This document shows positions 16,497 to 24,780 of a DNA stretch of 29,847 nt, piece after piece. The position numbers and the translations under genes were made by a program. Source of the stretch: Lachnospiraceae bacterium UBA3641 (GTDB lineage Bacteria; Bacillota; Clostridia; Lachnospirales; Lachnospiraceae). The notes beneath the pieces are model-generated. The model had not been told where the DNA came from. It did not search any database and saw only the letters and a program-made list of their open reading frames with translations. Location of the stretch: assembly GCA_002373875.1 (NCBI GenBank), contig DFKQ01000088.1:1-29847 (forward strand). Reading direction: 5' to 3'. Each line of letters starts with the position of its first letter. Position 1 is the stretch's first letter.

Positions 16497-17990
16497 ATGG
16501 GAAGGGATATGAAGAGACTGTATGAGACCCTCCTTGAGTATCCTGAGAAAGGATATTATCCCGCTCATATGCCGGGACATAAAGGAAACATATCCGGTGG
16601 CTTTCTAAGGGAAGCATTAAGGTATGATATTACCGAGATAGACGGATTTGATAATCTGCATGATGCGAAAGGAATAATACGTGAGTCGGAAGAATATGCG
16701 GCTTATCTGTATGGATCTTCTGAGACTCATTTTCTGGTTGGCGGTTCAACTCTGGGAGTGCTTAGTGCCGTATTTGGTACTGCAGGTCCCGGTGATAAAG
16801 TCATAATTGCCAGGAATTGTCATAGATCAGTATATAACGCGGTATGTGAAGGCAGGCTTGAGTGCAGATATGTATATCCCGAATATATGGAAGGTCCGGG
16901 ATTTGTGGGCGAAATAAGACCGGACCTTATAGAAGAGGCTGTAAACAGAGACCCCGATGCTGGTGTGGTTGTTATAACATCACCGACTTATGAAGGTGTT
17001 TGTTCTGACATATCTGCGATTGCCGGGATATGTCACAGGTATAATAAGATACTTATAGTGGATGCTGCTCACGGAGCTCATTTTGGGTTCTGTGATACAC
17101 TTCCGGCATCTGCTGTCAGGCAGGGGGCAGATATAGTGATACACAGTGTTCACAAAACTCTGCCGGCTCCTACACAGACAGCACTCATACACATTAACGG
17201 TTCCCTGGTAAACAGGGATAGTATTAGGAGAAAGCTTAAGATATACCAGTCAAGTTCTCCTTCATACCTGCTGATGGCAGGCATTGATATGTGTATGAGC
17301 CTTATAGGGGATAACGGAAAAGAGCTTTTTGAAGCTTTCGGGTATCGTTTAAATAAACTGGATAAGGGACTTAAGGAGCTTAAATGCCTAAAGCATTTAA
17401 GCAGGGAACTGTTGATATCGGAAGAAGGATTGTATGATCACGATCCCGGAAAGCTCATAATTTCAACCGTGGGAACAGGCATTACAGGAAGAGATCTTTA
17501 TGATATCCTGAGAAATGAATATGCGATCCAGCCGGAGATGGCTGCAGAAACATACTGTCTGATGATACTTACCCTTATGGATGAGCAGGAAGGTTTTGAC
17601 AGGGTAGAAAATGCGATAAAATGCATCGATGAGAAGCTTTTTGCTGCTGACAATAAAAGGAAGGGTAATAATAACAATTCGGATACGGTCTGCAGGCTGT
17701 ATGCAAAAAGGGCAAAACAGATAATAACTGCATACAAGGCTTTTGAAGGCAGCAGGCAGGATATAGAGGCTGCTGACGCAAAAGGTCTTATAAGCGCTGA
17801 CTATATATCCCTTTATCCACCGGGAATCCCGCTTCTGGTACCCGGAGAGGAAATAACCGCAGAGCATATAGAAGGGATAGAGGAAGCCATGAGAAGTAAG
17901 CTTAATGTACAGGGAATTACAAAAGACGGAAGGATAGGGATTGTTGCGGGAAATACCGGGGAAGATAGATGGGAAAGATTTTTTATATAA
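16497..17990 (+). CDS. Orn/Lys/Arg decarboxylase family protein, YaaO-like
   Basis: A PLP-dependent fold-type I decarboxylase of 497 residues. The N-terminal PAHMPGHKGN motif, typical of this family, and the PLP-lysine segment HSVHKTLPAPTQ with K220 are visible. VDAAHGAHFGF contains the conserved Asp and His that contact the cofactor. The length is that of the shorter Bacillus YaaO/SpeA-type enzymes, without the N-terminal wing domain of the E. coli inducible forms. The amine product (agmatine, cadaverine or putrescine) cannot be assigned from motifs. Its place at the head of the yaaO-yaaR-holB-yaaT block matches Bacillus. An alternative start at 16509 lies close to an AAGGG element with too short spacing. 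The end overlaps the next gene by 22 bases. Confidence 0.85.
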   Translation: MGRDMKRLYETLLEYPEKGYYPAHMPGHKGNISGGFLREALRYDITEIDGFDNLHDAKGIIRESEEYAAYLYGSSETHFLVGGSTLGVLSAVFGTAGPGDKVIIARNCHRSVYNAVCEGRLECRYVYPEYMEGPGFVGEIRPDLIEEAVNRDPDAGVVVITSPTYEGVCSDISAIAGICHRYNKILIVDAAHGAHFGFCDTLPASAVRQGADIVIHSVHKTLPAPTQTALIHINGSLVNRDSIRRKLKIYQSSSPSYLLMAGIDMCMSLIGDNGKELFEAFGYRLNKLDKGLKELKCLKHLSRELLISEEGLYDHDPGKLIISTVGTGITGRDLYDILRNEYAIQPEMAAETYCLMILTLMDEQEGFDRVENAIKCIDEKLFAADNKRKGNNNNSDTVCRLYAKRAKQIITAYKAFEGSRQDIEAADAKGLISADYISLYPPGIPLLVPGEEITAEHIEGIEEAMRSKLNVQGITKDGRIGIVAGNTGEDRWERFFI

Positions 17991-18568
17991 TGGGTAAGAG
18001 CTCAACCGGCAAGGATACGATATACAATAAGCTTCTGAGTAAATATCCTGAGGAGCTTAAGAGAGTTATCATGTACACTACCCGGCCGAAGCGAGAGGGA
18101 GAAAAAGACGGCATTACGTATAATTATGTTACTGAGGACGGGTATAAAGAACTGAAGGCTGAAGGGCTTATCATTGAGGAAAGATCATATGATACGGTCC
18201 ATGGTCTGTGGAGATACTTCACCGTTAAGGATGAAGGACTTGATCTTAAAAATAATAATTATCTTATATTGGGGGTTCTTGATTCATATGTAGCAACTGC
18301 CGCATACTTTGGTCCACATCTTGTTATACCTCTTTATATCGAAGTGGAGGACGGCGAGAGATTGACCAGGGCCTTGAAGCGGGAGAAGAAACCCGGAAAT
18401 CACAGATATGCCGAGATGTGCAGGAGATTTTTGACGGATACGGATGACTTTTCGGAAGATAAGCTAAGAAAAGCAGGGATAGAAAAAAGGTTTGAAAATA
18501 ATAATCTTTATACATGTATGAGTGAGATTGAAGATTATATCCTGAAAGAGATAGACAATGTAAAGTAA
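17969..18568 (+). CDS. guanylate kinase-like P-loop protein
   Basis: A 199-residue protein with the P-loop IMGKSSTGKDT (G8 to T16) and a guanylate-kinase-type nucleotide-monophosphate segment YTTRPKREGEKDGITYNYV. In that segment R39, R42, the following Glu and the Tyr align with GMP-contacting residues of true guanylate kinases. The later region (HGLWRYFTV) differs from the classical YGT segment, so substrate choice may differ. The reaction would be ATP-dependent phosphorylation of GMP or a related nucleotide. In Bacillus this slot between yaaO and yaaR holds tmk (thymidylate kinase) and yaaQ; here neither is seen. I leave the symbol empty because the housekeeping gmk is probably elsewhere. 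The start lies inside the decarboxylase frame, preceded by GGGGAAG. A start at 17987 would remove the first beta strand. Confidence 0.8.
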   Translation: MGKIFYIMGKSSTGKDTIYNKLLSKYPEELKRVIMYTTRPKREGEKDGITYNYVTEDGYKELKAEGLIIEERSYDTVHGLWRYFTVKDEGLDLKNNNYLILGVLDSYVATAAYFGPHLVIPLYIEVEDGERLTRALKREKKPGNHRYAEMCRRFLTDTDDFSEDKLRKAGIEKRFENNNLYTCMSEIEDYILKEIDNVK

Positions 18569-18594
18569 GCTAATGCAGTACGGAGATATAGCCT

Positions 18595-19038
18595 ATGGAT
18601 ATGAAGATCAATCAGATGCTACCGACTCAATCGGTAAGCGAACATACCGATAAGACTCAGCCGGTTGATGACCAGTTTAAGTTTACACTTATGAGTCGGA
18701 TAGATGATGAGGGTCTACAGGAGCGCCTTAACCTGATGTTCCAGGACATAACCATGCAGGGCAAGAAGATAGGCAAGCATATGGATGTCAGGGATATGAA
18801 GCGGTACAGGACCCTTATCAAGGATTTTCTTAATGAGGTTGTCAACAGATCCCATAAATTTTCAAGGGAGAATTTTCTTGACAGGAGGGGACGCCACCGG
18901 GTGTACGGTATAATCCGCCTCATAGATGAGAACCTGGATTCTCTGGCTGAAGAACTTATGAAAGAAGAGAAGGATCATCTTGCGATACTCAGTCGAATAG
19001 ATGAGATAAAGGGAATGCTGTTGGATATTTTTACCTGA
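18595..19038 (+). CDS. yaaR: YaaR family protein (DUF327)
   Basis: A 147-residue, highly charged, mainly helical protein of the length of Bacillus YaaR (about 146). The central KYRTLIKDFL-like stretch (here KRYRTLIKDFLNEVVNRS) and the following INE/IDE-type helices fit DUF327. No catalytic motif, membrane span or signal peptide is seen. Its molecular role is not established. Assignment rests on the sequence pattern and on its place directly before holB, as in Bacillus. A GGAG lies upstream of the ATG with about 10 bases spacing. The holB start follows after 10 bases, so it is very likely co-transcribed. Confidence 0.85.
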   Translation: MDMKINQMLPTQSVSEHTDKTQPVDDQFKFTLMSRIDDEGLQERLNLMFQDITMQGKKIGKHMDVRDMKRYRTLIKDFLNEVVNRSHKFSRENFLDRRGRHRVYGIIRLIDENLDSLAEELMKEEKDHLAILSRIDEIKGMLLDIFT

Positions 19039-19048
19039 AGGAAGAAAC

Positions 19049-20041
19049 ATGGCAAAGTTCAGTGATATCATAGGACAAGATCATATTAAGGAACATTTAA
19101 AGGCTGCCCTTACGAGCGGGAAGATATCTCATGCCTATATAATCCATGGGGAAAAAAATGCCGGTAAGGAGTTTATTGCCGAAACTTTTGCTATGGCTCT
19201 TGAATGTGAGAATGCTACGGATATTGAACCCTGTATGGAATGTCATTCCTGTAAGCAGGCGATAACCAGAAATCACCCGGATATAATCACTCTCATACAT
19301 GAGAAACCGGGAACCATAGGTGTTGAGGATGTAAGAAGGGGTATAGTTTCGGATGTTTCGATAAGACCATACAACGGTAAGTGGAAGATATATCTTATAA
19401 ATGATGCAGAGAAAATGAGTGTTCAGGCGCAGAATGCCCTGCTTAAAACTCTTGAGGAGCCGCCTGATTATGTGGTGATAATGCTTCTTACGAGCAACAT
19501 TTCAGCCCTGCTGCCAACGATAATATCAAGAAGCACGGTACTGAACATGAGACCGGTTGACGATAAAACAGTAAGAAAGTATCTCATGGAGAGGATCCAT
19601 GTACCGGATTATCAGGCCGATATATGTGTGGCATTTGCGCGGGGTAATATCGGTAAGGCCAAACATCTTGCAACAAGTGAGGACTTTGATAATATCAAAA
19701 ATGATGCGCTGAGGATACTAAAATACGCTCATGAAATGGATATGAACGAGTTCGTATCCGCATTGAATCAGATAAGTGCGTATAAAATAAACATAGAGGA
19801 TTATCTGGATATCCTTCTTATCTGGTACAGAGATGTATTAATGTTTAAGGCAACGGGGGATCTTGACAGCCTTGTATTCAAGGAAGAGATAAAGCCAATA
19901 CGTGAAAGGGCGGACAGAAGCTCTTACGAGGCCGTTGAGAGGATAATAGAAGCAATAGAAAAAACAAAAGTCAGGTTAAAGGCTAATGTAAATTTTGAAT
20001 TGGCGATGGAGCTTTTGCTTCTGGCTATAAAGGAGGAATAA
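19049..20041 (+). CDS. holB: DNA polymerase III delta' subunit
   Basis: Clamp-loader subunit that helps open and load the sliding clamp during replication. Of 330 residues, the AAA+ module is N terminal. A degenerate P-loop GEKNAGKE (34-41) has Glu where Thr/Ser is usual, in line with the weak or absent ATPase activity of delta'. The zinc module cysteines are C53, C62, C65 and C68. ALLKTLEEPP is the hallmark clamp-loader segment, and IISRS takes the place of the usual SRC sensor motif. The C-terminal helical collar domain is present. The ribosome binding site of the next gene lies inside its last codons, and its TAA overlaps the next ATG by one base, so the two genes are translationally coupled. 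Confidence 0.93.
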   Translation: MAKFSDIIGQDHIKEHLKAALTSGKISHAYIIHGEKNAGKEFIAETFAMALECENATDIEPCMECHSCKQAITRNHPDIITLIHEKPGTIGVEDVRRGIVSDVSIRPYNGKWKIYLINDAEKMSVQAQNALLKTLEEPPDYVVIMLLTSNISALLPTIISRSTVLNMRPVDDKTVRKYLMERIHVPDYQADICVAFARGNIGKAKHLATSEDFDNIKNDALRILKYAHEMDMNEFVSALNQISAYKINIEDYLDILLIWYRDVLMFKATGDLDSLVFKEEIKPIRERADRSSYEAVERIIEAIEKTKVRLKANVNFELAMELLLLAIKEE

Positions 20042-20964
20042 TGTTAAAAGTCATAGGAATACGCTTCAGGACAGCGGGAAAGATATATTATTTTAACCCG
20101 GGGGATATAGAGCTTAAGAGAGGCGATCATGTGATAGTGGAGACTGCAAGAGGCGTTGAATACGGTACTGTAGTAATGCCGCCTTCGGATCTTGCGGACA
20201 AGGAATTCAGTTCACCCCTAAAACCGGTAATGCGAAAAGCTACCGAGGAGGACACTGAAAAAGAAAAAAAGAACAGGGAAAAGGAAAGGGAAGCCTTCAA
20301 GATATGTAAGGAAAAAATAGTAAAACACGGGCTTGAAATGAAGCTTATAGATGCTGAATACACCTTTGATAACAACAAGGTATTGTTTTATTTCACCGCA
20401 GACGGACGTGTGGATTTCAGGGAGCTGGTAAAGGACCTGGCTTCTGTTTTTAAAACACGGATAGAGCTTAGGCAGATAGGAGTAAGGGATGAGACCAAGA
20501 TACTGGGAGGAATAGGCTTCTGCGGAAGGCCTCTGTGCTGTCATACATATCTGTCTGATTTTGCACCGGTATCGATCAAGATGGCCAAGGAACAGAATTT
20601 ATCCTTAAATCCAAGCAAGATATCCGGTATATGCGGAAGGCTTATGTGCTGTCTTAAGAACGAGGAAGAGACTTACGAAGAGCTTAATAAAAAGCTTCCG
20701 AACATTGGAGACAGCGTGACCACAAATGACGGGTTTAAGGGAGAGGTTGCAGGAGTAAATGTGTTAAGACAGCTTGTTAAGGTGGTCATTGAAGAGGGTG
20801 ATGAGAAGGAAATAAAAGAATATAAGGCAGAGGATCTTAAATTCAAGCCCAGGCATAAAAGGGATCGTAAGGCAGATAAGTCCGACAAGGCGCAGGAGGC
20901 GGATCTTAAAGCCCTTGAACAACTGGAGAAGAAGGATGGAAAATCAAAGCTTGACGATGATTGA
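20041..20964 (+). CDS. ricT: PSP1 domain protein RicT (YaaT)
   Basis: A 307-residue protein of the PSP1/YaaT family. In Bacillus it forms the RicA-RicF-RicT (YmcA-YlbF-YaaT) complex, which carries Fe-S clusters and helps RNase Y mature mRNAs. Two matching cysteine motifs are visible, CGRPLCC (C161, C166, C167) and CGRLMCC (C198, C203, C204), which are the likely cluster or metal ligands. A KOW-like GDSVTTNDGFKGEV segment follows. The last 40 residues are Lys/Asp/Glu rich and look disordered. Position between holB and trmN6 matches Bacillus, except that yabA (a replication initiation regulator) is not found between them. AAGGAGG precedes the ATG by 4 bases, inside the end of holB. Confidence 0.92.
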   Translation: MLKVIGIRFRTAGKIYYFNPGDIELKRGDHVIVETARGVEYGTVVMPPSDLADKEFSSPLKPVMRKATEEDTEKEKKNREKEREAFKICKEKIVKHGLEMKLIDAEYTFDNNKVLFYFTADGRVDFRELVKDLASVFKTRIELRQIGVRDETKILGGIGFCGRPLCCHTYLSDFAPVSIKMAKEQNLSLNPSKISGICGRLMCCLKNEEETYEELNKKLPNIGDSVTTNDGFKGEVAGVNVLRQLVKVVIEEGDEKEIKEYKAEDLKFKPRHKRDRKADKSDKAQEADLKALEQLEKKDGKSKLDDD

Positions 20965-21691
20965 CCTTAGAGATAACGAAAGAATAGATGATCTGCAAAG
21001 AAACGGATACAAAATAATACAAAATGAAAAAAAGTTCTGTTTTGGCATGGATGCCGTGCTTCTGTCGGGTTTTGCTATAGTAAAGGAAGGTGAGAAGGTC
21101 CTTGACATAGGGACGGGAACGGGGATAATCCCTATTTTGCTGGAAGCAAAATCAAAGGGAGAGCATTTTACAGGCATAGAGATTCAGGAAGAAAGTGCCG
21201 ATATGGCAACAAGGAGTGTTAGGCTAAACGGACTGGAAGAAAAGATTGACATAGTGTGCGATGATATTAATAATGCAAGAAGCTGTTTTCAGTCTTCTTC
21301 ATTTGATGTCATAACGACCAATCCACCTTATATGATAGGAAATCACGGACTTACGGGAGACAACAGGGAGAAGGCAATAGCAAGACATGAGATATACTGT
21401 ACACTTGAGGATATAGTAAGAGAGGCGGCTTTTCTCCTTAAGGACAAGGGCCGGTTCTATATGGTACACAGGCCCTTCAGGATGGTTGAGATTTTTTCCG
21501 TACTGACTAAATATCGTTTGGAACCCAAAAGGCTTAAGCTTGTACATCCATTTGTGGATAAGGAACCCAATATGGTACTTATCGAGGCCTTGAAGGGAGG
21601 TAATTCGCGACTGACCGTTGAGAAGCCCCTTATCGTTTATACAAAACCCGGAGTGTACACGGATGAGATTTATGATATTTATGGCTATTAA
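20936..21691 (+). CDS. trmN6: tRNA1(Val) (adenine-37-N6)-methyltransferase, TrmN6/YabB-like
   Basis: A SAM-dependent class I methyltransferase of 251 residues. The SAM-binding LDIGTGTGIIPILL begins near residue 56, and the amino-methyltransferase catalytic motif NPPY is at 129-132. The early NEKKFCFGMDAVLLSGF is characteristic of the TrmN6/YabB group that modifies A37 of tRNA-Val. I chose ATG 20936 because GGAG lies 7 bases before it. An ATG at 20915 in the same frame has poorer context, and 20957 would also work. The gene overlaps the end of ricT by 29 bases in another frame, so it is coupled to it. The GIY-YIG gene (yazA) found after yabB in Bacillus is absent here. Confidence 0.88.
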   Translation: MENQSLTMIDLRDNERIDDLQRNGYKIIQNEKKFCFGMDAVLLSGFAIVKEGEKVLDIGTGTGIIPILLEAKSKGEHFTGIEIQEESADMATRSVRLNGLEEKIDIVCDDINNARSCFQSSSFDVITTNPPYMIGNHGLTGDNREKAIARHEIYCTLEDIVREAAFLLKDKGRFYMVHRPFRMVEIFSVLTKYRLEPKRLKLVHPFVDKEPNMVLIEALKGGNSRLTVEKPLIVYTKPGVYTDEIYDIYGY

Positions 21692-21696
21692 CATAC

Positions 21697-21740
21697 ATAA
21701 CGATCGTTATTAAAGGTTTATCTTTTTAAATCATGATTTA
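21697..21740 (+). promoter_or_regulatory. two 14-base perfect palindromes between trmN6 and rsmI
   Basis: ATAACGATCGTTAT (21697-21710) and TAAATCATGATTTA (21727-21740) are each perfect palindromes, with centres 30 bases apart. They fill most of the 73-base gap, which is otherwise AT rich. They may be operator sites or part of a promoter for rsmI. No clear -35/-10 pair with proper spacing is visible, so the function is open. Confidence 0.45.
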
Positions 21741-21764
21741 ATCTAATATGATCAGAGTAGAAAA

Positions 21765-22622
21765 ATGACGGACAAGAGACAGGGTACACTGTATTTATGT
21801 GCAACACCCATAGGTAATCTCAACGATATTACCGGAAGGGTGGTTGATACATTACAAGAAGTCGATATCATAGCGGCTGAAGATACCAGAAACTCGATAA
21901 AGCTGTTAAACCATTTCGGGATAAAGACTCCGATGACAAGCTATCATGAGTATAACAGGTATGATAAGGCGGCAGAACTGATAAATAAGCTTAGAGAAGG
22001 TAAGGATATAGCCCTTATAACCGATGCGGGAACCCCGGGTATATCAGATCCCGGAGAGGTATTTGTCCGTATGTGTTATGATGCCGGTATAAGGGTAACA
22101 TCACTTCCCGGGGCATGTGCCCTTATAACGGCCCTAACCCTGTCGGGACTTAAAACAAAGAGGTTCTGTTTTGAGGCTTTTCTCCCGTATGAAAAAAAAG
22201 AACGCCGGGAGATTCTTACGGAGCTTGCAGCTGAAACAAGGACAATTATCATATATGAAGCCCCACATCATCTAAAGAAGACTCTTAAGGACCTTAAGGA
22301 CAGTCTGGGCAACAGGAAAATGGCTCTTTGCAGGGAGCTGACCAAGCAGTTTGAAGAGGTGCTGCATTTTACTGTGGATGAGGCCGTTAATTATTACAGT
22401 GTTAATGAACCCCGAGGTGAATATGTCCTTTGTATTGAGGGAAAGAGCAGGCAAGAGATAAGGCAGGAAGAGCATGAATCCTGGCAGGAGCTGTCCATAG
22501 AGGAACATATGAAGCTATATGAAAATAAGGGTCTGGACCGCAAAGAATGTATGAAGCAGGTGGCTAAGGACAGGGGGATAAGTAAGCGGGAAGTGTACGA
22601 TGCGTTGATCGACAAAGATTAA
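21765..22622 (+). CDS. rsmI: 16S rRNA (cytidine-1402-2'-O)-methyltransferase
   Basis: A 285-residue SAM-dependent enzyme of the tetrapyrrole methylase fold that methylates the ribose of C1402 in the decoding centre of 16S rRNA. Family markers are all present: CATPIGNLNDIT near the start, IAAEDTRNS, the ALITDAGTPGISDPG segment, and LPGACALITAL. The C-terminal extension with the SKREVYDAL helix also fits RsmI (Bacillus YabC). A weak purine-rich site (AGAGTAGAAAA) precedes the ATG. It follows trmN6 as in Bacillus and lies directly upstream of metG, though with a larger gap than most genes in this block. Confidence 0.94.
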   Translation: MTDKRQGTLYLCATPIGNLNDITGRVVDTLQEVDIIAAEDTRNSIKLLNHFGIKTPMTSYHEYNRYDKAAELINKLREGKDIALITDAGTPGISDPGEVFVRMCYDAGIRVTSLPGACALITALTLSGLKTKRFCFEAFLPYEKKERREILTELAAETRTIIIYEAPHHLKKTLKDLKDSLGNRKMALCRELTKQFEEVLHFTVDEAVNYYSVNEPRGEYVLCIEGKSRQEIRQEEHESWQELSIEEHMKLYENKGLDRKECMKQVAKDRGISKREVYDALIDKD

Positions 22623-22740
22623 AAGTAAATTTAATTTTTATAAAATAGACCGAAAGAGTCAATGAGAGTAGGTCCAGTATTAAAATACATAAGTTATTAA
22701 AAGTTTCTAAATAAAATATCAATCATCAGAAGGAGAGAAA

Positions 22741-24726
22741 ATGGAAAATAAGGGAAAATACTACATTACAACCGCAATAACCTATACCTCGGGAAAACCC
22801 CATATAGGGAATACCTATGAAGCAATATTGGCTGATTCAATTGCCAGATATAAGAGACAGGAAGGATATGAGGTCTTCTTTCAGACAGGCACTGACGAAC
22901 ATGGTCAGAAGATAGAGGAGAAAGCATCTGCTGCAGGAGTCACACCCAAGGAATATGTGGATAAGGTGGCAGGGGTCGTCAAGGGCCTGTGGGATATGAT
23001 GGGAACTTCATATGACAGGTTCATAAGGACTACGGATGCAGACCATGAGAGACAGATCCAGAAGATATTCAAAAGGCTCTATGATCAGGGAGATATATAT
23101 AAAAGTACCTACGAAGGTCTCTACTGCACACCCTGTGAATCCTTCTGGACACAGTCACAGCTTGTGGACGGTAAATGTCCCGATTGCGGCAGGGAGGTTA
23201 AGCCTGCCAAGGAAGAGGCTTATTTCTTTAAAATGAGTAAATATGCAGACAGGCTGATCGAACATATCAATACCCATCCTGAATTTATCCAGCCTGTTTC
23301 AAGGAAGAATGAAATGATGAACAACTTCCTCCTTCCGGGACTTCAGGACCTGTGTGTATCACGTACATCCTTTAAATGGGGTATACCGGTTGATTTTGAT
23401 GATAAACATGTGGTCTATGTATGGCTTGATGCCCTGTCAAACTATATTACGGGAATAGGATATGATGCAGACGGTAATTCAAGCGATCAGTATAAAAAGT
23501 TCTGGCCTGCGGACCTTCATTTAATAGGTAAGGATATAGTCAGATTCCATACTATATACTGGCCTATCTTTTTGATGGCTTTGGGCGAGCCCCTGCCTAA
23601 ACAGGTATTCGGACATCCCTGGCTGTTACAGGGCGGTGAAAAAATGAGCAAATCAAGAGGAAATGTTATATACGCCGATGATCTTGTAAGGCTGTTCGGT
23701 GTTGATGCAACCAGATTTTTTGTTCTTCATGAAATGCCCTATGATAATGACGGTATAATAACGTGGGAGCTTGTTGTGGAACGGTATAATACAGAACTTG
23801 CCAATGTCCTAGGCAACCTGGTAAACCGTACAATATCCATGAGCAATAAGTATTTTGACGGAGTTGTGAACCGGACAGGAGCGGCCGAACCGGTTGATGA
23901 GGATCTCAAATCACTTGTGACAGGGTGCAGGGACAGGGTAAATGCAAAAATGGATACTTTCCGTGTTGCCGATGCCCTTACGGAGATATTTTCGCTTTTC
24001 AGGCGGTGCAATAAATATATTGATGAGACCGAACCCTGGGTACTTGCCAAGTCGGAGGATAAGAAGGACAGGTTGTCTGAGGTTATGTACAACCTTGTTG
24101 AATCCATCTGTATAGGTGCCAACCTCTTAAAACCTTTTATGCCTGAAACAGCCGATAAGATACTTATGCAGCTTCGCGGAACGGAAAGGGATTACGATCT
24201 TCTTGCAGATTATGGACTAACATGTTCAGGGACAAGAGTTATTGAAAAACCGGAAATGCTCTTTGCCCGCCTTGACGTTAACGAGATAATGGCAGAGGTT
24301 GAGAAGATCAGGGAGGCTCAGAAGGCAGAATATGAGAAGGAGAACGGAATAAGCTCTGAGGTTAGTGAGGAAGAGTCCGTAATAAATATAGATGCCAAAC
24401 CTGAGATCACATATGATGATTTTGCAAAGATGCAGTTTCAGGTAGGTAAGGTTCTTGAATGTGAGGAAGTTAAAAAAAGCAAGAAGCTTCTCGTAAGCAA
24501 GGTTAAGATAGGAAGCGAGATCAAGCAGATCGTTTCGGGAATAAAGGCATTTTACAAGCCGGAGGAAATGATAGGAAAGTCTGTAATGGTGCTTGTCAAC
24601 TTAAAACCGGCAACCCTTGCGGGGATCGTGTCCGAAGGAATGCTTTTGTGTGCTGAAGACGCAGAAGGGAATCTTGCTCTGATGACTCCTGAAAAGGCTA
24701 TGCCTTCAGGGGCGGAGATCTGCTGA
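22741..24726 (+). CDS. metG: methionyl-tRNA synthetase
   Basis: A class I aminoacyl-tRNA synthetase of 661 residues that charges tRNA-Met, including the initiator encoded at the window start. The HIGH-type motif is HIGN at 21-24 and the KMSKS motif is exact at 301-305. Zinc-binding cysteines C129, C132, C146 and C149 are visible. Residues from about 558 form the C-terminal EMAP/tRNA-binding (OB-fold) domain (FAKMQFQVGKVLECEEV), as in dimeric bacterial MetRS. The length is normal. AGGAGAG lies a few bases before the ATG. The 118-base gap upstream is AT rich and too short for a T-box, and I see no terminator in it, so read-through from rsmI is possible. Confidence 0.97.
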   Translation: MENKGKYYITTAITYTSGKPHIGNTYEAILADSIARYKRQEGYEVFFQTGTDEHGQKIEEKASAAGVTPKEYVDKVAGVVKGLWDMMGTSYDRFIRTTDADHERQIQKIFKRLYDQGDIYKSTYEGLYCTPCESFWTQSQLVDGKCPDCGREVKPAKEEAYFFKMSKYADRLIEHINTHPEFIQPVSRKNEMMNNFLLPGLQDLCVSRTSFKWGIPVDFDDKHVVYVWLDALSNYITGIGYDADGNSSDQYKKFWPADLHLIGKDIVRFHTIYWPIFLMALGEPLPKQVFGHPWLLQGGEKMSKSRGNVIYADDLVRLFGVDATRFFVLHEMPYDNDGIITWELVVERYNTELANVLGNLVNRTISMSNKYFDGVVNRTGAAEPVDEDLKSLVTGCRDRVNAKMDTFRVADALTEIFSLFRRCNKYIDETEPWVLAKSEDKKDRLSEVMYNLVESICIGANLLKPFMPETADKILMQLRGTERDYDLLADYGLTCSGTRVIEKPEMLFARLDVNEIMAEVEKIREAQKAEYEKENGISSEVSEEESVINIDAKPEITYDDFAKMQFQVGKVLECEEVKKSKKLLVSKVKIGSEIKQIVSGIKAFYKPEEMIGKSVMVLVNLKPATLAGIVSEGMLLCAEDAEGNLALMTPEKAMPSGAEIC

Positions 24727-24780
24727 GGCAGATATGATGTATGTACAAAGGGAGTAAATAAAGAAGGGAGAATATATATT

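Noticed and set aside
22623..22740. Possible T-box leader for metG
   Set aside because: The gap is only 118 bases, and I see neither a T-box consensus nor a terminator/antiterminator pair.
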